From contig SHYX01000039.1 in assembly GCA_009692585.1 (NCBI GenBank), positions 1-44,734 of the forward strand: a DNA stretch of 44,734 nucleotides. Direction: 5' to 3'. Position numbers and translations under genes: made by a program. Positions 38,026 through 44,734 of this stretch are shown in pieces (position 1 is the stretch's first letter; each line of letters opens with the position of its first letter). The notes beneath the pieces were generated by a model. That model had not been told where the DNA came from. It saw only the letters and a program-made list of their open reading frames with translations, and did no database searches. This DNA comes from Myxococcales bacterium (lineage in GTDB: Bacteria > Myxococcota > UBA796 > SXON01).

Positions 38026-39206
38026 AGCTCGACTGGCGGCCACCCATCCCGCTGGCCGCGGCGCTGGCGATGAGCCAATTCGGGTTGTTCCTGCTGCCGG
38101 CAGCGCTGTTGCTGGCCAGCGGAGCGCTCGCGCGCAGCGAGGCCCAACAGCTCGGCACCGAGCTGCATCGCGAGACCGTGCTGGTCGCAGCGCTCGTTGC
38201 CGCCGCCCCGGCCGACCTCGACCGGCAGCTCGACGCCATCGCCGCGGAGACCGGGCTGTCGATCACCCGCGGCACCGACGGGGCCGTGCTCCTGACCCGC
38301 CCGGCCCGGGGCAACCTCGAGATCCTCGCTTCGCTCGCCCGCGAGACGGGTTGGTTCTTCACCACCGTAGGCGCCGCGATCCTGAGCCTCGCGGCCTGGG
38401 CCGCCTGGCGTGTCTCCCGCTCCCTGCGCGCGTTGGCCCGGATCACCCGCCACGTGGACGACATCGGCCCGGACGGGGAGCACGCGCGCTGGCTCCTCGA
38501 CAGCGTGCTCGGCACCCGGATCGCCGAGGTCCGACAGGTGGCGGGCTCGTTCCAGGGCACGCTGCGACGCCTGCGTGATCGGCTGCGGGACAACGAAGAG
38601 TTCGCGGCCAACGTCAGCCACGAATTTCGGACTCCGCTCACGACGCTGCGCGGGACCATGGACGTGCTGATGGACGATGTCGAGATGCCGGCCGAGCAGC
38701 GCCGCCGCTTCTTGCAGAACGCGCGGACCGACGTCGACCGGCTCCTCCGGATGGTGCAGGGTCTGTTCGACCTCGCGCGGGTGGAATCCGCCAGCCGGCG
38801 CGAGCTGACCCCGCTCGACGACATCGTGACGGAAGTGGTCTCCCGGTACGCGGGCGTCGAGCTCGTGGGCCACGGCGCCGCGGTCGAGGCCGACACCGCC
38901 CAGTTGGAGCTCGCCATCGCGAACCTGCTGGACAACGCGCTCTCCCACGGCGTGCCTCCGATCCGCGTGCGGCTTTGGGTCGAAGGCCTTCGCACCGGGG
39001 TCTCCGTACACAACGAGGGGCCCGGGATCTCTGCGGCAAACCTTCCCCACATCTTCGATCGGTTCTTCACGACCGGTGCGGACCGCCGGGGCACCGGCCT
39101 CGGCCTCGCCATCGTGCGCGCCGTCGCCCGCGCCCATGGCGGCGACGTCGAGGCGGAGTCGGCGCCCGACCGAACCGTGTTTCGGCTCTGGATGCCCCGT
39201 GGATGA
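38022..39206 (+). CDS. Membrane sensor histidine kinase
   Basis: 394 residues from a GTG start. Two transmembrane helices (about 12-36 and 105-125) flank a short periplasmic domain of about 68 residues with no recognisable ligand fold. The H-box is NVSHEFRTPLTTLRG with His200. The ATPase domain has N-box ANLLDNALSHG, G1 NEGPGIS (Asp replaced by Asn-Glu) and G2 GTGLGLAIV. The linker to the H-box is longer than a standard HAMP domain. It should phosphorylate Asp57 of the adjacent regulator. The stop (204-206 of the 39 kb block) overlaps an in-frame ATG of the helicase gene. Confidence 0.95.
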   Translation: MKLDWRPPIPLAAALAMSQFGLFLLPAALLLASGALARSEAQQLGTELHRETVLVAALVAAAPADLDRQLDAIAAETGLSITRGTDGAVLLTRPARGNLEILASLARETGWFFTTVGAAILSLAAWAAWRVSRSLRALARITRHVDDIGPDGEHARWLLDSVLGTRIAEVRQVAGSFQGTLRRLRDRLRDNEEFAANVSHEFRTPLTTLRGTMDVLMDDVEMPAEQRRRFLQNARTDVDRLLRMVQGLFDLARVESASRRELTPLDDIVTEVVSRYAGVELVGHGAAVEADTAQLELAIANLLDNALSHGVPPIRVRLWVEGLRTGVSVHNEGPGISAANLPHIFDRFFTTGADRRGTGLGLAIVRAVARAHGGDVEAESAPDRTVFRLWMPRG

Positions 39207-39232
39207 GGTCGCCGGACGATAGGCCGGCGCCC

Positions 39233-40597
39233 ATGGCCTGGACCGTACGCTTCGACGGCGGGACGTTGGTGCTCCACGGGGCTGCCAGGGACGGGCTCCC
39301 TGACGGGTTCGAGTGGGACGACCGCGTCGACGCGGCCCGTGCGCCCGCCTGCGCGTATGCGGCGCTCGTCGAGCGCTGTCGCCGCGATGTCATCGAACTC
39401 ATCGACGAGGCCCGCGCCTACAACAAGCTTCCTGATTTACGACACCTCGGCACCCGGATCCTTCGCGAGTACCAGAAGGAGGCCGTGGCCGCGTGGCGCG
39501 CCGGCCGCTGGCGTGGAATCGTGGTGCTCCCCACCGGGGCGGGCAAGTCGTTCGTGGCTGAGACGTGCATCGCCCTGGCGCAGCGCAGCACCCTGGTGGT
39601 GGTGCCGACCCTCGACCTGCTCAGCCAATGGTACGGCAACCTGCAGGCGGCGTTCGGCGTCGAGATCGGCGCGCTGGGCGGCGGTCGCCACGAAATTCGC
39701 GACATCACCGTGACCACCTACGACTCCGCGTGGATGCACATGGACAAGTACGGGGGGCGCTTCGGGCTCGTGGTCTTCGACGAGGTCCATCACCTGCCGG
39801 CGCAGATGTACCTTCGCGCTGCGGAATCCATGATCGCCCCCCTTCGGCTGGGGCTGACGGCCACCTTGGAGCGCACCGACCTTCGCCACGAGCTCCTGAC
39901 CGATGTGGTCGGCCCGGTCGTTCACCGCGTCGAAATACCCGATCTTGCGGGCGACTTCCTTGCACCCTACCACGTCGAGGTGGTGAGCGTGAAGCTGTCC
40001 GCCGAAGACGAGCGCCAGTATGCCGAGCTTCGCGGCACCTATCGCCAGTTCGTTCAGAGCCGCGGCATCCGCATGAGCGCACCCGACGGGTGGACCCGTT
40101 TTCTGGTCGAAGCCAGTCGCAGCCGCGAGGGTCGCGCCGCGTTCAAGGCCTTTCTGGCCGCCAAGGCGATCGCCCACGGCGGCCCGCGCAAGCTCGCGAT
40201 GGTCAGGCAGATCCTCGCCGAGGAGGCCGGTCGCCGCGCCATCGTCTTCACCAACGACAACGCCACCGCGCTCAAGGTGAGTCGCGAGTTGCTCGTGCCG
40301 TGCATCACCCATCACACCGACGTCAAGGAGCGCCGTTGGATCCTGGACGCCTTCGCCGCTGGCGACGTCCGCTGTGTCACGACCAGCCGGGTGCTCAACG
40401 AAGGTGTCGACCTCCCCGCCGCCGAGGTGGCGATCATCGTGAGCGGAACCTCCACCGTACGCGAAGCCGTGCAACGGCTGGGCAGGATCCTGCGCCCCTC
40501 CGGCGACAAGCAGGCGGTGCTGTACGAGCTGATCTCCGAAGGCACGACCGAGTCCGCGGCCAGCGAACGCCGCCGGGAGCACGATGCTTACCGGTGA
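39233..40597 (+). CDS. XPB-like SF2 DNA helicase
   Basis: 454 residues. Damage-recognition-like N-terminus (MAWTVRFDGGTLVLHG, then WDDRVDAARAPA), followed by the helicase core. Walker A is LPTGAGKS (Lys105), Walker B is DEVHH (Asp183-His187), motif III is GLTATLER, and motif VI is QRLGRILRP (Gln414). The Arg-Glu-Asp motif expected after TATL reads Arg-Thr-Asp here. The actinobacterial N-terminal extension is missing. XPB helicases open damaged DNA in nucleotide excision repair. The ATG at 39233 sits exactly where archaeal XPBs start; an ATG at 39203 would overlap the kinase stop by four bases. Its end overlaps the Bax1-like gene by 14 bases. Confidence 0.92.
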   Translation: MAWTVRFDGGTLVLHGAARDGLPDGFEWDDRVDAARAPACAYAALVERCRRDVIELIDEARAYNKLPDLRHLGTRILREYQKEAVAAWRAGRWRGIVVLPTGAGKSFVAETCIALAQRSTLVVVPTLDLLSQWYGNLQAAFGVEIGALGGGRHEIRDITVTTYDSAWMHMDKYGGRFGLVVFDEVHHLPAQMYLRAAESMIAPLRLGLTATLERTDLRHELLTDVVGPVVHRVEIPDLAGDFLAPYHVEVVSVKLSAEDERQYAELRGTYRQFVQSRGIRMSAPDGWTRFLVEASRSREGRAAFKAFLAAKAIAHGGPRKLAMVRQILAEEAGRRAIVFTNDNATALKVSRELLVPCITHHTDVKERRWILDAFAAGDVRCVTTSRVLNEGVDLPAAEVAIIVSGTSTVREAVQRLGRILRPSGDKQAVLYELISEGTTESAASERRREHDAYR

Positions 40598-41786
40598 GCT
40601 GGTCCGCGCGACCGTCAAAGACGGGAAGGCCCGTCCCGGGTTCATCTCGCACGACCAGGATCGGGTCCGCGAGCGCGCCGAGGACATCCTCGCCTGCGTC
40701 AGCGCGAGCCTCGGAAAGCGTCGTGCCGACATCGAGGAGGAACTCGAAGGCATCCTCGGGGACGGCGTCGACCGCAAGCTCTTCGACGGCCTCGCCAAGC
40801 TCGTCTTCGACGCCTGTGAGTTCGCCGTCCAGTCGCCGGTGCCGCCGCGTGAGCTGCGCCAGCGCGTCTGGTTGGAGAGCGCCAGACGAGGGCCCCTCTC
40901 CATCGTCGACGTCGAAGGAGCGAGCACCACCGCCTCGGTCTTCGCCGCCGTCGCCGCCGAGCTTGGCGTCGAGCCGGGCCCCCTCCCCGACGCGCTCTAC
41001 GCCGATCATCCCGCCGAGCAGCGCCTGACCGGCTTCCAAGGGGGTGAGAGTCGCTGGCTGGTGGACCGCTACAACCTGGCGCTGGTCCAGGCGCTACTCT
41101 TCTCGGCTCCCCGATTGGATGTTCGCCTGAAGGCAGCGACCCCGGCCCGGGTGCGGCAGGTGCTCCGGGCGGTGAAGTTCCACCAGCTCTGCTTCGCCGC
41201 CAGCCGCGTGGGGGAGGACCTGCACCTGGAGTTGGACGGGCCGTCCTCGCTGTTCAGTCAGAACAGCCGCTATGGGCTGGCGTTGGCTCGCTTTGTGCCG
41301 ACCCTGGTGCTACAACCGGCCTGGTCACTGACCGCCGTCGTCTCCGTGCGTCGCTTGCGGCCGACGCTCTTGCTGGACCAGGACAGCGGTCTCCGCACCG
41401 ACCTCAAGGATGTCGGCGCCTATGAAACGCGTGAGGCCGCGTGGTTCGCCGAACGTTTCCTGGCCTTGGATTCGGGCTGGACCCTGGATCGAGACCCGAC
41501 GCCGCTCAGTCAGGGCGGCGAAGGCGTGGTGGTGCCCGACTTCAGCTTCCGGAAGGGCGGCCGGGTCGCCCACCTGGAGATCCTCGGCTTCTGGCGCAAG
41601 GGCACCATCGAGAAGCGGCTCGCGCTCCTGAAGAAACATGGTCCTCGAAACCTCGTTCTTGCGGTCAGTCGCCGCTATTGCACCGAGAAGGCCGCGGAAC
41701 TGCCCGAACAGGTGGTGCCCTTCGCCGAAGTGATCCCGGCGAAGCTGGTCCTGGAGCGGGTGGAGGCGGTGGCGGCGCGGGGATGA
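40584..41786 (+). CDS. Bax1/DUF790-like nuclease (XPB partner)
   Basis: 400 residues. The DUF790 signature is VDRYNLALVQALLFSAPRLD (about 157-176) and, near the C-terminus, VPDFSFRKGGRVAHLEILGFW (Asp319 and Glu332). The latter is the PD-(D/E)xK-like nuclease core of this family. In archaea the protein is called Bax1 and binds XPB; the pair is proposed to cut DNA bubbles during repair. Here the ATG lies inside the end of the helicase gene, so the two are translated together. It is the last gene of the regulator-kinase-helicase-nuclease run. The identification rests on motifs, the conserved pairing and length. Confidence 0.88.
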   Translation: MLTGELVRATVKDGKARPGFISHDQDRVRERAEDILACVSASLGKRRADIEEELEGILGDGVDRKLFDGLAKLVFDACEFAVQSPVPPRELRQRVWLESARRGPLSIVDVEGASTTASVFAAVAAELGVEPGPLPDALYADHPAEQRLTGFQGGESRWLVDRYNLALVQALLFSAPRLDVRLKAATPARVRQVLRAVKFHQLCFAASRVGEDLHLELDGPSSLFSQNSRYGLALARFVPTLVLQPAWSLTAVVSVRRLRPTLLLDQDSGLRTDLKDVGAYETREAAWFAERFLALDSGWTLDRDPTPLSQGGEGVVVPDFSFRKGGRVAHLEILGFWRKGTIEKRLALLKKHGPRNLVLAVSRRYCTEKAAELPEQVVPFAEVIPAKLVLERVEAVAARG

Positions 41787-41952
41787 GCGGGATGAGCGGC
41801 GGGGGTATGTTTTCTACATCGCGCTGTCGACGTTGAGCGCGAGGTCGCGACCTGACGCTGCTCGGCCAGGGCGGTGAAGGCGCGCCGAACGGGGCCGCTG
41901 GAGATCGCGCCGTAGGGCGAAGGATCATCCACCCTTTTGTCGTGGATTCTCC

Positions 41953-41966
41953 GATATCGAGATATC
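41953..41966. repeat. Double GATATC inverted repeat in AT-rich gap
   Basis: GATATC-GA-GATATC: two copies of a palindromic hexamer two bases apart. It sits in the short AT-rich stretch (about 41930-41990) that interrupts the otherwise GC-rich region between the nuclease gene and the decayed ATPase. It could be an operator or a chance remnant. The rest of 41787-41970 holds no gene that can be supported. Confidence 0.5.
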
Positions 41967-41970
41967 ATCG

Positions 41971-42511
41971 CTTATATACTCCAGAACTCTCTCCATCGCC
42001 CTTGCCGAGGCGGTGCAGGAAGCCCCCGTCGTCTTCGTGCAGGGCGCCCGCCAGACGGGCAAGAGCACCCTCGTCCAGCATACCGGGCGCCCCTACTACA
42101 CCCTGGACGACGTCACCGTGTTCGGCGCGGCGACCGCCGATCCCGAACGTGGACGACGTCGGCGCGACGCCCGCCCTTTTTGGCCCTCTCCTCGAGAGCT
42201 TCGTCGTGAACGAGTTCACCCGCGCCGCGACCTGGAGTCGTACCCTGCCCACGCTCCACCACGTCCGCACCGCCGACGGCGTCGAGGTCGATCTGGTCAT
42301 GGAGGACCGGGCCGGTCGGGTGGTCGGCGTCGAGGTCAAGGCCGCTACAAGCGTGACGGTAGCCGACTTTCGGGGCCTGCGCCTCCTGGCCGAGCGCCTC
42401 GGACCGCGCTTCGTCGGGGGGGTGGTGCTGCACCTGGGCGAGCGCACCATCCCCTTCGGCGACCACCTGCGCGCGATGCCCGTGGGGAGCCTGTGGGCGC
42501 GGGCCGGATGA
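41971..42511 (+). pseudogene. Decayed DUF4143-type AAA ATPase
   Basis: Two pieces of one gene lie in different frames. The first encodes IYSRTLSIALAEAVQEAPVV and continues through the Walker A motif GARQTGKST to YYTLDD and ADPE. The second, from about 42150 in another frame, encodes the family C-terminus: GPLLESFVVNEFTRAA, then RTADGVEVDLVMED, VGVEVKAATS and LHLGERTIPFGDHLRAMPVG. The roughly 200 residues normally between them (Walker B, arginine finger, winged helix) are missing, and the junction is frameshifted. The first fragment also has no ATG where the family starts (CTT-ATA instead). These ATPases are commonly accessory genes, and this one should be inactive. Confidence 0.82.
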
Positions 42512-42527
42512 CCGCCTCCCACCGGAC

Positions 42528-42764
42528 TCACCCCGCCAGGACCTCGCCGATCGCCGCCGCCAGCGCCCGATCCCGCCCGGTGACCACGCGCCCCTGGTCG
42601 TGGGTGGTCAGGGTGATGCGCACATAGCCCCAGCCGAAGGCGATGTCCGGATGGTGGCCAGCCGCCTCGGATGGCGCGACGAGGGACTGCACAATCGCGA
42701 ACGCACTGACAAAGTCCTTCGTCTTGACCTCACATACCAGGCAGCCGTCTTTTTCGGTCCACAT
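42528..42764 (-). CDS. Pterin-4a-carbinolamine dehydratase-like protein, short
   Basis: 78 residues. GHHPDIAFGWGYVRITLTTH contains the active-site histidines (His37, His38) and the conserved Trp and Thr-His (Thr54-His55) of the PCD/DCoH fold. The enzyme dehydrates 4a-hydroxytetrahydropterin. Typical members are about 95-110 residues; here the N-terminal helix and about 20 residues are lacking. The ATG at 42764 follows no better upstream start. A structural or residual role is possible. It begins 9 bases after the anti-sigma-like gene, on the same strand. Confidence 0.85.
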   Translation of the reverse strand: MWTEKDGCLVCEVKTKDFVSAFAIVQSLVAPSEAAGHHPDIAFGWGYVRITLTTHDQGRVVTGRDRALAAAIGEVLAG

Positions 42765-42773
42765 CCCGCGGGA

Positions 42774-44099
42774 CTATCGCGCGGCGTTGAGGCGTGCCGC
42801 CTCCGTCCAAGCCGCGTTGGCGCCGGCGATGTTCCCCTTCTTGGTGAGCAGATCGCCCTTGAGCACCAGCAGGTTGCTCCGGAACGCCGTGTTCTTCGTG
42901 CTCCGGGCCAGCCCCTGCTCGACGAGGCCCACCGCGTAGTCGGTGCGCCCCGCACCCGCAGCGAGGCCCGCCGCGCGCCAGAGCGCGTCCTGGGCCACGC
43001 TGGCGTCCGTGTCCGCGGCGAGGGTCAGGTACCCGGCCACGGCGCCGTCGATGTCGGACGCGCTCCGCCGGCGGTCGGCTTCCGAATATGCGGTCGCGAC
43101 ACGTTCGACGCGGATATACCAACTGTCCTGGTAGTCCCTGGGCACGGCCGCCCCGCGCGCATCGATCGCGTCGGCGGCGCGCTGGCTCGTGTTCGATCGG
43201 CCGGTGCTGCTGGCCTGGGCGGCGGGCTCGGCAGCGGGGGCCTGGACCGGCGCCTTGGGGGTGGGCGCGGGCTTCTGCGGGGTGCTCTTGATCTTCTGCT
43301 CCGCGTCGTCGGGGGCGGGGGCGTCCTGACGGCGCGGCGCTTCCTCCGCCCCGTCCTTGTCGGCGACCTCGCGGGACTCCTCCTTCTTGGCACGCTTCCC
43401 GCCGCTCCAGTCCCAGGAATCGTCTTCGTTCGCGACGGCCCCGCCCCGCGGGCCGGCGGACGCGGGCTCGTCCCGCTGCGGCGGCTCGGGCGGCTTGCCC
43501 AACGGGGGCGGGGGCGGCGCGCCCAGCTCCCCGGCGGACACCGTCGACGCAGCGGGGACCGGAGCCACCACCGGCGCGGGCGGCGGTCCGGCCTCGGCGA
43601 TCACCGCGTCGGTCGGCGCCGCCGAGGCCGGCGGCGGCGCCGAGGCCGGCGGCGGCGCCGAGGCTGGCGGCGGCGCCGAGGCCGGCGGCGGCGCGAGCTG
43701 CTCGCTGCGGGCCGCCTCCTGGACCACCTTGCTGCCGCTGAACCACACTCCCGCCGCCGGGATCACGATCACCGCTGCCAGCGCGGCGGTGAGGCCCAGG
43801 CCAAAGGCCGGCGCCATCCACCAACGCCGTCGCCCCGCCGTCGCCTCGCGGCTACCCACCCCCCGAGCGCTCGCCCGCGTACCCCCGAGCTTCGGCCGCG
43901 CCGCGCTGGCGACGAAGGGACCTGTCGTCACCGTGGCCAACACATCCTCGATGGTGACCCGCGGCGCGGGCGCTCGCTCCGGCCGCATCGCGTAGACCGC
44001 GGCCACCACCTCGGACGAGAGGCCCTCGGGCGGAGGCGTGCCCGGCGGAGTGGACAACCACTCGGCAAGCAGGCGGGCTTCGGTCTCTTCAGTCGTCAT
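42774..44099 (-). CDS. Membrane-anchored probable anti-sigma factor with TPR-like C-terminus
   Basis: 441 residues. The cytoplasmic N-terminal 90 residues lack the His-x3-Cys-x2-Cys zinc motif of classical anti-sigma factors. One transmembrane helix (about 92-119) is followed by a long periplasmic Pro/Ala linker with four PPPASA repeats, an acidic-basic low-complexity stretch, and a helical C-terminus (about 325-435) with TPR-like repeats (DALWRAAGLAAGAGRTDYAV, LKGDLLTKKGNIAGANAAWT). Its ATG overlaps the sigma factor stop by 11 bases, which is the main reason for calling it the sigma regulator. Confidence 0.75.
   Translation of the reverse strand: MTTEETEARLLAEWLSTPPGTPPPEGLSSEVVAAVYAMRPERAPAPRVTIEDVLATVTTGPFVASAARPKLGGTRASARGVGSREATAGRRRWWMAPAFGLGLTAALAAVIVIPAAGVWFSGSKVVQEAARSEQLAPPPASAPPPASAPPPASAPPPASAAPTDAVIAEAGPPPAPVVAPVPAASTVSAGELGAPPPPPLGKPPEPPQRDEPASAGPRGGAVANEDDSWDWSGGKRAKKEESREVADKDGAEEAPRRQDAPAPDDAEQKIKSTPQKPAPTPKAPVQAPAAEPAAQASSTGRSNTSQRAADAIDARGAAVPRDYQDSWYIRVERVATAYSEADRRRSASDIDGAVAGYLTLAADTDASVAQDALWRAAGLAAGAGRTDYAVGLVEQGLARSTKNTAFRSNLLVLKGDLLTKKGNIAGANAAWTEAARLNAAR
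43621..43692 (-). repeat. Four 18-base tandem repeats in the linker
   Basis: Four consecutive copies of GCCGAGGCCGGCGGCGGC (one base change in copy 3) encode (PPPASA)4 on the minus strand, in the periplasmic linker of the anti-sigma-like protein. Unit number could vary without a frameshift. Confidence 0.9.
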
Positions 44100-44703
44100 C
44101 GGGTTGGAAGGCCTTCTTGAAGGCGGCGGAGGCGCGGTGGAGAATCACGTCGAAGTTGCCGATCGTCACGCCCATCCTGGCGGCGCATTCGTCACGCTCG
44201 AGGTCGTCGAACATGCGGAGGCGGAGCGCCTCGGCGTAGCGAGGGTTGATCTGCTGGAGCGCCGCTTCGACCTGCGCGCGGGTGTCGTCCTGGTCCGTAC
44301 CCTGGTCGGGCGCGGGCCCCGCGGCCTCCGGGTCGGCCGCCGCGACGAGCGCTTCCTCGAGGCGGCGGACGCGCTGGTTGGCGCGGTGGACGTCGATCGC
44401 GCGGTTGATCGCGATGCGGCGGAGCCAGAAGTAGATGGAGCGGTCGGAGTCTGGCTTGTAGGTCTCCGCGCGCTCCAGGATGGTGCGGAAGGTGTCCACG
44501 AGCACATTCTCGGCCAGCTCCCGGTTCGGCAGCCGTGGCAGGATCACCTCCCGAAACAGCGCGTCCCCGTACCAGGCATAGAGCGTGCCCGCGGCGTCGC
44601 GGTCACCCCGGAGGAGGCCCTCCACGATGGTCCGCTCTTCCGTGATGGGCTGGATCTCGGCTTCGTCGACCAGGGAGCCCTCCTCGGCACTCCCACCCGA
44701 CAA
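44089..44703 (-). CDS. ECF-type RNA polymerase sigma factor
   Basis: 204 residues. Region 2 spans TIVEGLLRGDRDAAGTLYAW to WLRRIAINRAIDVHRANQR. Region 4 is a helix-turn-helix, RMFDDLERDECAARMGVTIG, with the last helix NFDVILHRASAAFKKAF. The linker between them is acidic and longer than usual. The best available start is TTG at 44703; an in-frame stop lies 24 bases upstream, so the gene does not extend beyond the window. No promoter could be judged in the 31 bases upstream. It overlaps the probable anti-sigma gene by 11 bases. Confidence 0.9.
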   Translation of the reverse strand: MSGGSAEEGSLVDEAEIQPITEERTIVEGLLRGDRDAAGTLYAWYGDALFREVILPRLPNRELAENVLVDTFRTILERAETYKPDSDRSIYFWLRRIAINRAIDVHRANQRVRRLEEALVAAADPEAAGPAPDQGTDQDDTRAQVEAALQQINPRYAEALRLRMFDDLERDECAARMGVTIGNFDVILHRASAAFKKAFQPDDD

Positions 44704-44734
44704 ACGGATGGGGAGCGGAGAATCTTACACGTCG

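Noticed and set aside
41675..41968. Minus-strand open frame starting MISRYRRIHDKRVDD upstream of the decayed ATPase
   Set aside because: The first 45 residues vaguely resemble small regulators of accessory loci, but the rest runs antisense through the Bax1-like gene and reads as low-complexity; no family could be named.

Overview
The window is GC-rich, densely coded, and most likely comes from a Myxococcota (deltaproteobacterial-type) chromosome. This is inferred from family content rather than from a search. The pointers are Asp-Thr-rich linkers after lipoprotein cysteines, a PKD-repeat surface protein whose C-terminus resembles a MYXO-CTERM sorting signal, outer-membrane barrels, and the conserved thrU-tyrU-glyT-thrT-tuf type cluster at the left edge. 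No phage, integrase, insertion sequence or CRISPR array is visible. The only decayed accessory material is around 41.8-42.5 kb.

Layout. 1-576 (minus): the 5' end of tuf preceded by four tRNA genes (Thr-TGT, Tyr, Gly, Thr-GGT) and a sigma70-like promoter. 573-4321 (minus): a LolA-like exported protein and a large lipoprotein related to M30 peptidases but lacking the catalytic histidines. 4390-10747 (plus): a good promoter drives five tightly packed genes: lipoprotein, outer-membrane barrel, exported HEAT protein, B12-binding radical SAM enzyme, and polytopic GT-C-like membrane protein. 10783-16517: a TlpA-like thioredoxin, a fused SpmA-SpmB protein, and a minus-strand group comprising a phosphodiesterase-type lipoprotein, the YdbS/YdbT pair of bacterial PH proteins and a small membrane protein. 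16569-19170: an exported protein of unknown role, then mltG and an EVE-domain gene overlapping by 4 bases.

19234-25643 (plus): dapC-like aminotransferase, fatty-acid-hydroxylase-family membrane protein, YbhN-type flippase-like protein, CotH-like lipoprotein, and a protein carrying the domain that sits at the N-terminus of some bacterial XPB helicases. 25646-33096: an acidic-linker outer-membrane protein, a DnaI/DnaC-like helicase loader with an unknown partner, a 987-residue GT-C protein behind a PspA gene, and a TIGR02757-type protein with a possible Fe-S site. 33053-37216 (minus): the 1387-residue PKD-repeat surface protein.

37339-41786 (plus) is the most striking block. An OmpR-type response regulator, a histidine kinase, an XPB-like helicase and a Bax1/DUF790-like nuclease form an apparent single operon with overlapping or near-overlapping junctions. 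It suggests a DNA-repair helicase-nuclease pair under two-component control. The right end holds a decayed DUF4143-type ATPase, a short pterin carbinolamine dehydratase, and an ECF sigma factor overlapping a membrane-anchored probable anti-sigma/TPR protein. Functions were assigned from motifs read by eye; no database search was possible.
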